From: Kribbella italica
GTDB lineage: Bacteria; Actinomycetota; Actinomycetes; Propionibacteriales; Kribbellaceae
DNA: 64,000 bases
Direction of reading: 5' to 3'
NCBI RefSeq assembly: GCF_014205135.1
Contig: NZ_JACHMY010000001.1
Location: 8,122,001 to 8,186,000 of the forward strand
Below, piece by piece: positions 1-8,000 of the stretch. A program made the position numbers and the translations under genes. Each line of letters begins with the position of its first letter. Positions within the stretch are counted from its first letter, which is position 1. The notes beneath the pieces were generated by a model. That model did no database searches. It was given only the letters and a program-made list of their open reading frames with translations, and was not told where the DNA came from.

Positions 1-1411
1 CGACGACCTTGGCCGCCTGGTCCTCCGGTGTGAGGATCTGCACCGGCGTACCGGCGCCGGCGTCGAAGTGCTTGGCCAGTTCCTCCTGGCCGGTGACCGA
101 CTCGACCTTGTCCAGGAACAGCTCCTCCTGGGAGATGCCGGAGGCCTTGAACGTCGGCAGGAACGCGCCGCAGATCAGCAGCGCGAGCGCGCTCAGTGCC
201 CACACCTTGCGCGGGCTGCGGCCGACCAGCCCGGACACGCGGCCCCACAGCTTGCGGCCGCCGACCTGGTCGCGGGCGTGCACGTGGTCGACCCGCGGGA
301 TCGACGGCCAGAAGATCCGCCGGCCGAAGGCCAGCAGCAGCGCGGGCAGGAAGGTCATCGCCGAGATCAGCGCGCCGGCGATGCCGATGGCACCGACCGG
401 GCCGAGGCCCTTGGTGCTGCCGAGCTCGGACAGCAGCAGGCAGAGCAGACCGAGGATGACGGTCGCGGCACTGGCGGCGATCGGCTCGATCGAGGCCCGC
501 CACGCGACCTTCATCGCGTCGTACTTGTTCTCGAAGTCGTGCAGCTCCTCCTTGTACCGGGAGACCAGCAGCAGCGAGTAGTCGGTCGCGGCACCGACGA
601 CGAGGATGAACAGGATGCCCTGGCTCTGGCCGTTCAGCTCGATCACGTCGGCCTCGGCCAGCGGGTAGACGACCAGCGCGGCCAGCGCGAGCCCGAAGAC
701 GGCGGTCAGCAGGACGGCGATCGGCAGCACCGGACTGCGGTAGACGATCAGCAGGATGACGAAGACGACCACCAGCGCGACACCGAGCAGGATCCCGTCG
801 ATCCCGCCGAAGGCCACCACGAAGTCGGCGAACACCCCGCCCGGCCCGGTCACGTAGACCTGCAGCCCGGTCGGCGTCAGCGACTCCTTGATCTCACCCC
901 GCAGCTTGTCGGCAACCGCGAACAGCACGGTCTCGCCTTCCTTGACGACCTCGTCGGCACGGTCGCCGTCCAGCTCGACGGTGACCAGCAGCGCCTGCTT
1001 GTCCTCGGACGGGATCACCGTCTTCACCGGCGCGGCCAGGTACTCGCCGATCGTCTTGCCGTTGCCGAGGTCAACCTTCGGGATCTCGGCCAGGAAAGCG
1101 TTGGTCCTGGCCAGGTCCTCCGGTGTGATCCCGCTGTCGCGCTCGATCAGCACGAAGTACGGCAGCGCGGTGGAGTCGACGAACTTGGCGGACTGGTCGG
1201 CGACCAGCGTCGACTCGGCCTGCTTGGGCAGGAAGTTCGCGTTGTCGTTCTCCTGCACCTCGCTGAGCCGGCCGACCGTGGGTCCACCGAGCGACCCGAC
1301 CAGCAGCCAGGCCACCAGGACGGCGGCGATCGCCGCCCGCCAGATCCACCGCCCGCTCTTGCGCGGCGCCGCGTGCTCGGCGTGGTGGTCGGTGCTGTCC
1401 TGCTGGTTCAC
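1..1411 (-). CDS. MMPL/RND family transporter, N-terminal part (cut by window edge)
   Basis: About 470 residues read leftward off the window with no stop, so the C-terminal part is missing. The N-terminus is polar, then has one membrane helix (WRAAIAAVLVAWLLVG), a large periplasmic loop (GGPTVGRLSEVQENDNANFLPK, then a stretch with an ERDSG motif), then a block of hydrophobic helices, and the sequence reaches the second periplasmic loop at the edge. This order is typical of MMPL proteins, which export lipids or drugs using the proton gradient; the substrate cannot be told. I chose GTG at 1411 because GAGGGG sits 7 bases upstream; an in-frame ATG at 1426 has a poorer site. It is divergent from narK. 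Confidence 0.85.
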   Translation of the reverse strand, partial: MNQQDSTDHHAEHAAPRKSGRWIWRAAIAAVLVAWLLVGSLGGPTVGRLSEVQENDNANFLPKQAESTLVADQSAKFVDSTALPYFVLIERDSGITPEDLARTNAFLAEIPKVDLGNGKTIGEYLAAPVKTVIPSEDKQALLVTVELDGDRADEVVKEGETVLFAVADKLRGEIKESLTPTGLQVYVTGPGGVFADFVVAFGGIDGILLGVALVVVFVILLIVYRSPVLPIAVLLTAVFGLALAALVVYPLAEADVIELNGQSQGILFILVVGAATDYSLLLVSRYKEELHDFENKYDAMKVAWRASIEPIAASAATVILGLLCLLLSELGSTKGLGPVGAIGIAGALISAMTFLPALLLAFGRRIFWPSIPRVDHVHARDQVGGRKLWGRVSGLVGRSPRKVWALSALALLICGAFLPTFKASGISQEELFLDKVESVTGQEELAKHFDAGAGTPVQILTPEDQAAKVV

Positions 1412-1512
1412 CGTGGTTCCCCTCATCGGTCTGCCGCCAGCTGTCTGACCGGCACAGTACCCAGCGGTGGGGCTGACATCTCTCACCACCCGCCGGGCAG
1501 TGTGCGGAGGCC

Positions 1513-1561
1513 GTTTCGGCGGCGTAACAACGAGATGACCGCTCGGAAACACCCCGGTCAT
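1513..1561 (+). promoter_or_regulatory. Candidate GlnR box upstream of narK
   Basis: Five 5-mers recur at exact 11-base spacing: GTTTC (1513-1517), GTAAC (1524-1528), ATGAC (1535-1539), GAAAC (1546-1550) and GTCAT (1557-1561). Actinobacterial GlnR binds alternating GTnAC and GAAAC elements separated by 6 bases. The set ends 46 bases before the narK start, and nitrate assimilation genes are classic GlnR targets. That GlnR binds here is inferred. Confidence 0.55.
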
Positions 1562-1606
1562 AGCGTCCTGGCCTAATCAGTGAGGTCGGATGATCGGAGA
1601 CGAACG

Positions 1607-2989
1607 ATGACGCTCGAGGCACGACCGGACACGGTCACCCTGCGCGAACGCGCCGGCGCGGTCGGTACCGTCGAGGCGCCGCGGCGCGGGCGCTGGATCG
1701 ACGTCTGGGACCCCGAGGACGCCGCGTTCTGGGCCGGGAAGGGACGCCGGGTGGCCCGGCGCAACCTGTGGCCGTCGATCTTCGCCGAGTTCCTGGGCTT
1801 CTCGGTCTGGCAGCTGTGGAGCATCGTCGTGGTGTCGCTGCCGGCCGCCGGGTTCGGCTACAGCACCGACCAGATGTTCTGGCTGGTCGCGCTGCCGAGC
1901 CTGGTCGGAGCGACGCTGCGCCTGCCGTACACGTTCGCCGTCCCGAAGTTCGGCGGCCGGAACTGGACGATCGTGTCCGCGCTCCTGCTGCTGATCCCGA
2001 CCTGCGGCCTGGCGTACTTCGTGAGCCGGCCGGACACGCCGTTCTGGGTGCTGGCGCTGGTCGCGGCGACCGCGGGTGCCGGTGGCGGCAACTTCGCCAG
2101 CTCGATGACCAACATCTCCTTCTTCTTCCCCGAGCGGGACAAGGGGTTCGCGCTCGGTCTGAACGCCGCCGGCGGCAACCTCGGAGTCGCGGTCGTGCAG
2201 CTCGTCGTACCGGCGGTGATCGTGATCGGCGCCGGGCTCTCGCTGGAGCGGGCCGGGCTGATCTGGCTGCCGCTGATCGGGCTGGCCGCGGTGCTGGCCT
2301 GGAAGACGATGGACAACCTGTCCGCCGCGACCTCGTCGTTCCGGGCCTCGATCACCGCGGCGAAGCGGCCGCACACCTGGGTGATCTCGTTCCTCTACAT
2401 CGGGACGTTCGGCTCGTTCATCGGGTTCTCGGCGGCCTTCCCGCTGCTGATCAAGACCACCTTCCCGGACATCGCCGGGGTGCAGCTCGCGTTCCTCGGC
2501 GCGCTGGTCGGCTCGGTGTCACGGCCGTTCGGCGGCAAGCTCGCCGACCTGGTCGGCGGTGCCTGGGTGACGGTCTGCGCGTTCGTGGTGATGGGCGTCG
2601 GCATCCTGTCCGCGATCGTCTCGCTGAACGCGGGCAGCTTCGCCGGGTTCCTGATCAGCTTCCTGGTGCTGTTCGTGGCCAGCGGCGCGGGCAACGGTTC
2701 GACGTACCGGATGATTCCGGCGGTGTTCCGCTCGACGACCCGCGACCTGGACGGCGGCGTCGACCTGGTCCGGGCCCGGCGCGAGGCGGCGGCGTGCATC
2801 GGGATCGCCTCGGCGATCGGCGCGTACGGCGGGTTCCTGGTACCGCGAGGCTTCGCGATGTCGAGCGGCGCGTACGGATCGCTGGTGCCGGCGCTGTACT
2901 GCTTCTGCGGGTTCTACGTCGTCTGCCTGGTCGTCACGTACTTCTGCTACCTGCGCAGGAGTGGCCCACTCAGCGGGGTGCGCGTGTGA
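1607..2989 (+). CDS. narK: Nitrate/nitrite MFS transporter NarK
   Basis: A 460-residue, 12-helix major facilitator of the nitrate-nitrite porter family. The sequence shows the family's Gly-rich helices: AGAGGGNFASSMTNISFFFP near residue 165, followed by NAAGGNLGVAVVQL, and a second pseudo-repeat with GSFIGFSAAFPLLIKT and GNGSTYRMIP. These are the nitrate-signature regions of NarK/NasA transporters. It imports nitrate (or exchanges nitrite) across the cytoplasmic membrane. ATG 1607 is preferred over the upstream in-frame GTG 1580 because GGAGA lies 6 bases before it. It heads the nitrate assimilation operon, overlaps the next gene by 4 bases, and probably responds to nitrogen supply through the upstream GlnR-like box. 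Confidence 0.93.
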   Translation: MTLEARPDTVTLRERAGAVGTVEAPRRGRWIDVWDPEDAAFWAGKGRRVARRNLWPSIFAEFLGFSVWQLWSIVVVSLPAAGFGYSTDQMFWLVALPSLVGATLRLPYTFAVPKFGGRNWTIVSALLLLIPTCGLAYFVSRPDTPFWVLALVAATAGAGGGNFASSMTNISFFFPERDKGFALGLNAAGGNLGVAVVQLVVPAVIVIGAGLSLERAGLIWLPLIGLAAVLAWKTMDNLSAATSSFRASITAAKRPHTWVISFLYIGTFGSFIGFSAAFPLLIKTTFPDIAGVQLAFLGALVGSVSRPFGGKLADLVGGAWVTVCAFVVMGVGILSAIVSLNAGSFAGFLISFLVLFVASGAGNGSTYRMIPAVFRSTTRDLDGGVDLVRARREAAACIGIASAIGAYGGFLVPRGFAMSSGAYGSLVPALYCFCGFYVVCLVVTYFCYLRRSGPLSGVRV

Positions 2990-5079
2990 CGGCCACCCAC
3001 TGCCCGTACTGCGCGCTGCAGTGCGCGATGACTTTGACACCGACGCTGACGCCGACGCCGGTGACGGTGACGGTGACGCCGCGGGAGTTCCCGACCAACC
3101 GCGGCGGGCTGTGCCGGAAGGGCTGGACGTCGGCGGCGGTGCTGACTGCGCCGGACCGGTTGACGGCTCCGCTGGTGCGGGACGCGGACGGCGTGCTGGT
3201 GGAGACGACCTGGGACCACGCACTCGACGTGGTCGCCGAGCGGATCAAGGCGTTGCAGGCGTCGTACGGCGACGACTCCGTGGCCGTGTTCGGCGGTGGT
3301 GGGCTGACCAACGAGAAGGCCTACGCGCTGGGCAAGTTCGCCCGGGTGGCCTTGCGGACGGCGAACGTGGACTACAACGGGCGGTTCTGCATGTCGTCGG
3401 CGGCCGCGGCGGTCAACCGCTCGCTCGGGGTCGATCGGGGGCTGCCGTTTCCGTTGACGGACCTCGGGGGTGCCGGGGCGATCCTGCTGGTGGGGAGCAA
3501 TCTGGCCGACACGATGCCGCCGGCCGTCGCGCATCTGGCGGCAGCGCGCGACGCGGGTGGGCTTCTGGTCGTCGACCCGCGTCGTTCGGCCACTGCGCAG
3601 CTCGGGCTCCACCTGCAGGCGACGCCGGGGAGCGACTTGGCGCTGGTGCTGGCGCTGACTCATGTGGTGTTGCAGGAGGGGCTGGCGGACACGTCTTACC
3701 TGGCTGCTCGGACCTCAGGGGCGGAGGCGCTGTACCGGTCGACGGCGGCGTGGTGGCCCGAGCGGGCTGAGCGGGTGACCGGCGTACCGGCTGGACTGAT
3801 CCGGCAGGCTGCGCGGGTGCTGGCGGCTGCTGCGCCGGTGCATGGGGGTGCTGGGGCTTTCGTGCTGACTGGGCGCGGGGCCGAGCAGCACAGCAAGGGG
3901 ACGGACACGGTCACGGCCTGCATCAACCTGGCACTGGCGCTAGGGCTGCCTGGACGGGTTGGTAGTGGCTACGGGTCCATCACCGGGCAGGGCAACGGGC
4001 AGGGTGGGCGGGAGCACGGGCAGAAGGCGGACCAGCTGCCGGGGTACCGGAGCATTGCTGATCCTGCTGCTCGGGCCCACGTGGCTGGAGTGTGGGGTGT
4101 TGACCCCTCGTCGTTGCCGGGGCCTGGCAAGAGTGCTGTTGAGCTGGTCAACGCACTGGGGACGGATGGTGGGCCGCGGGCGCTGCTGGTGCATGGGAGC
4201 AACCTGCTGGTGTCCGCTCCACGGCTGGCGTCGGTGCGGGAGCGGCTGGCTTCGCTGGATCTGCTGGTGGTTGCGGACGTCGTACCGTCCGAGACGGCGC
4301 TGCTGGCGGACGTGGTGTTCCCGGTGACGCAGTGGGCCGAGGAGGACGGCACGATGACGTCGCTGGAGGGCCGGGTACTGCGGCGGCGTGCTGCGGTGGC
4401 GCCGCCTGGTACTGCGCGGAGTGATCTGGCGGTGTTCGCTGGGCTGGCTGCGCGGTTGGGGTGCTCGGCTTCGTTCCCTGTGTCGCCTGAGGAGGTGTTC
4501 GAGGAGCTGCGGCGGGCGAGTGCTGGTGGGGTGGCGGACTACTCGGGGATCTCGTGGGAGCGGCTGGATGCCGGGGAGGTGTTGTACTGGCCGGTGCCGG
4601 CTTCCGGTCATCCGGGGACGCCGCGGTTGTTCGCCGATTCTTTCGGTACGCCTTCTGGTCTGGCTCGGATCGTTGCCGTCGAGCATCAGGCGGTTGCTGA
4701 TGATCTGCGGGCGGACGCGCCGCTGTACCTGGTGACCGGGCGGTTGCTCGAGCACTACCAGAGTGGTGCGCAGACGCGGCGGGTGCCGGAGTTGCTCGAG
4801 GCGGAGCCGGAGGTGTTCGCGGAGATCCATCCGCGGGTGGCGGCTTCGCTCGGGGTTGCCGACGGTGGGCTGATCCGGCTCCGCACTGCGCGTGGCTCTC
4901 TGGTGTGCCCGGCGCGGGTGACGCTCGACGTGCGGCCGGACACGATCTTCGTTCCGTTCCACTTCCTTGGTGTCAACGAGCTGACGAACGACGCGCTCGA
5001 CCCGGTCTCGAAGATGCCGGAGTTCAAGGCGTGCGCGGTCGAGGCGACGGCTGTCGGACGGGCCGAGGTGCCGGCATGA
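2986..5079 (+). CDS. nasA: Assimilatory nitrate reductase catalytic subunit (molybdopterin oxidoreductase)
   Basis: 697 residues of the DMSO-reductase superfamily; reduces nitrate to nitrite in the cytoplasm. The N-terminal [4Fe-4S] motif is Cys6-x2-Cys9-x3-Cys13-x29-Cys43 (HCPYCALQC, then LCRKGW). Further family blocks are the molybdopterin-contact sequences NGRFCMSSAAAA, GRGAEQHSKG and GQGNGQGGREHGQK, and the C-terminal molydopterin-dinucleotide binding domain (LVTGRLLEHYQSGAQTRR to FHFLGVNELTNDALDP). The GTG start overlaps the narK stop (GTGA) and the stop overlaps the next start (ATGA), so translation is probably coupled. Odd point: the stretch between Cys13 and Cys43 is a Thr-Pro/Thr-Val low-complexity run. 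The symbol follows the Streptomyces name for the assimilatory enzyme. Confidence 0.93.
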   Translation: MTATHCPYCALQCAMTLTPTLTPTPVTVTVTPREFPTNRGGLCRKGWTSAAVLTAPDRLTAPLVRDADGVLVETTWDHALDVVAERIKALQASYGDDSVAVFGGGGLTNEKAYALGKFARVALRTANVDYNGRFCMSSAAAAVNRSLGVDRGLPFPLTDLGGAGAILLVGSNLADTMPPAVAHLAAARDAGGLLVVDPRRSATAQLGLHLQATPGSDLALVLALTHVVLQEGLADTSYLAARTSGAEALYRSTAAWWPERAERVTGVPAGLIRQAARVLAAAAPVHGGAGAFVLTGRGAEQHSKGTDTVTACINLALALGLPGRVGSGYGSITGQGNGQGGREHGQKADQLPGYRSIADPAARAHVAGVWGVDPSSLPGPGKSAVELVNALGTDGGPRALLVHGSNLLVSAPRLASVRERLASLDLLVVADVVPSETALLADVVFPVTQWAEEDGTMTSLEGRVLRRRAAVAPPGTARSDLAVFAGLAARLGCSASFPVSPEEVFEELRRASAGGVADYSGISWERLDAGEVLYWPVPASGHPGTPRLFADSFGTPSGLARIVAVEHQAVADDLRADAPLYLVTGRLLEHYQSGAQTRRVPELLEAEPEVFAEIHPRVAASLGVADGGLIRLRTARGSLVCPARVTLDVRPDTIFVPFHFLGVNELTNDALDPVSKMPEFKACAVEATAVGRAEVPA

Positions 5080-8000
5080 AGGTCGTGATCGTCGGCGCGG
5101 GGATGGCCGCGACCCGGCTGGCGGAGCTGCTGGGGTCACACGAGGTCACGGTGCTGGGCGACGAGCCGTACTACCAGCGGCATCGGTTGACGGAGTACGT
5201 CGCTGGGCGGGCTTCGGAACCTCTGGTGGAGGGAGAGTTTCGGGCTGCCGTGAGCGTCGACCGTGGTCGTCGGGTTGTCGTGGACAGCGTTGGGGTCGAG
5301 CACGCCTACGACCACCTGGTGTTCGCGACCGGGGCCGCGCCCGTCGGTGGGAACACGTTGCGGACGGTGGGTGATGCTCGGCGGTTGGTCGAGGCCGCGG
5401 TGGGGGCTCGGCGGGTCGTCGTGCTGGGTGGTGGAGTGCTGGGCGTCGAGACGGCGTGTGCCCTGCGGGAGCGGGGGCTGGCGGTGACGCTGGTGCACGA
5501 CGGAGAGACGTTGCTCGACAAGCGGGTGCGGGCGACGGCCGGGCGGCAGATCACGCGGATGGTTCGGCGGCTGGGGATCGAGGCGATCCTGCAGGCCCGA
5601 GTGCAGGTGACTGAGACGCAAGACGGGCGGTTCCGGGCTCTGGAGCTCGCGAGCGGGCAGACGGTTTTCGGTGACCTGTTGGTGAGTGCCTGTGGGGTTC
5701 GGCCGCGGGTCGAGTTGGCCGAGGCGGCTGGGCTTGCGGTGGCGGGCGGGATCGTTGTCGACGCGTCGCTGACGACGGCGGATCCCCGGGTGCATGCGAT
5801 CGGGGACTGCGCCGAGGTCGACGGTGTGGTGAGCGGGACGGTCGGTGCGGCGTGGGATCAGGCCGAGGTGCTGGCTGACGTGCTGAACGAGCGGCCGGTG
5901 CGCGAGTTGGCGCCGGAGGTGCTGCGGCTGACGGCCGGTGGGCTGGATGTGATGGTCCTCGGCGATCGCGAGGCCGACGGGCACGTCGTACGGCTGGCTG
6001 ATGGTGAGCGGTATGTGCGAGCCGTGCTGGTCGACGGCGTCGTACGGGCTGCCGTGGCGGTGAACGCGCCGGAGGTCGCGGCCGAGTTGGTCCTGCTGGC
6101 GGACCGGCGTACGGCGGTCGTGCCGGAGATGTTGCTGGAGGCAACAGAGGCGCCGCGGCAGGCGAAGCCCGTCTGCCGGTGCAACGGGGTGACGCGGGCC
6201 GTGATCGAGGCGGCGTGGAAGGCCGGTGCCGACAGTGTCGACGGCATCGCGGCACGGACCAGAGCGACCACCGGGTGCGGCAGTTGCACCGGTTCGGTGG
6301 GTGAGCTTCTCGAGCGGCTTCGGCGTGGTGAGGCCGATCCCGTCCCGACCAGGAGGGCAACGATGACAGAGCTCGGCAAGGCGAAACACCTGGTGGTCGT
6401 CGGCGGCGGCATGGTCGCGCACCGGCTGGTCGAGGCGCTGCGCTCGCGCGACACGAGCGTCGAGTGGCGGGTCACGGTGCTCGCCGAGGAGCCGCGGCTG
6501 CCGTACGACCGGGTCGCGCTGACCAGCTACTTCTCCGGCCGCGACCCGCACGACCTCAGTCTCGGCGAGCCCGAGCTCTGGGACGATCCGGCGGTCACCC
6601 TGCGCAAGGGCGTGGTGGTTGCGTCGCTGGATGTCGGGGGAAAGACGGTCCGGACGACGCGGGACGAGGTGATCGCGTACGACGAGCTGGTGCTGGCGAC
6701 GGGGTCGAGCGCGTTTGTGCCGCCGGTGAAGAACAGTGATGCGCAAGGGTGCTTCGTGTATCGGACGATCGACGATGTCGCCGCGCTGCGGACGTACGTG
6801 GAGCGCCTGCGGACGGAGCGTGAACCGCGGGGAGAGACGCCGCTCCGGCTGGGACTTGGTGGCCAGGCGGCCCGCGAGACTCGGCCGGTCCACGGGGTCG
6901 TGGTCGGCGGTGGTTTGCTCGGGCTCGAAGCAGCGGGCGCCTTGCGAGCGCTTGGTGCTGTCACCGAAGTGGTGGAGTTTGCGCCGCGGTTGATGCCTTT
7001 GCAGGTGGACGAGGGTGGCGGTAGTGCGCTGGCTCGGCTGATTCGCGGGCTTGATGTCGGGGTCCGTACGTCGACGCAGACGACGCGGGTCAAGCTCACC
7101 TCGCAGGGGTCGGCGCGGGCGATGGCTGTTGCCGAGGGCCCTGATCTGCCGGCTGATGTGGTGGTGTTTGCGACCGGCGTACGGCCGCGGGACGAGCTGG
7201 CTCGGGCAGCGGGGCTGGCTGTTGGTGAGCGTGGTGGTGTGGTGGTCGACGACTCGTGCCGTACGTCGGTGCCGGGGGTCTGGGCGATCGGCGAGGTGGC
7301 CTGCATCGAGGGGCGCGTCTGGGGTCTGGTCGCGCCGGGCTACGCGATGGCCGAGATCGTCGCCGACCGGTTGCTCGGTGGTGCGGCGACCTTCCCAGGT
7401 GCGGACTCGTCGACCAAGTTGAAGCTGCTCGGCGTCGACGTGGCGAGCTTCGGAGACGCGTTCGGGGCGACCGAGGGCGCGCTCGACATCGTGTACGCCG
7501 ACCCGGTCGCGGGCGTGTACAAGAAGCTCGTGCTGTCCGACGACGCGCGGACGCTGCTCGGCGGGATCCTGGTCGGCGACGCGTCGGCGTACGCGGCACT
7601 GCGTCCGATGGTCGGCCGCGAACTCGGGGGCGACCCGGCGTCGTACCTGCTGCCCGAGGGCGCGCAGCCGGTCAAGCTGGAGCTGCCGGACGACGCGCCG
7701 GTCTGCTCGTGCAACAACGTTGCTGCAGGCACCATTCGGTGCGCCGTCCGGGACGAGGGGTGCGGTGATCTGAAGTCGCTGTGCTCTCGCACTCGCGCGG
7801 GGACCAGCTGTGGCTCGTGCCTGCCGATCGTGAAGAACCTGCTGAACACCGAGCTGGCCGCGGCCGGTGTCGAGGTCAGCAAGGCGCTCTGCGAGCACTT
7901 CGCGCTGTCGCGGGCCGAGCTGTTCGACGTCGTCCGGGTGACCGGGCTGCGGACGTTCAGCGAGATCGTCGAACGGCACGGAACCGGGCGCGGCTGCGAC

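Noticed and set aside
68..1576. Long open frame on the plus strand
   Set aside because: It is antisense to the MMPL gene; the translation is Gln/Arg/Asp-rich with no domain, a typical shadow in high-GC DNA.
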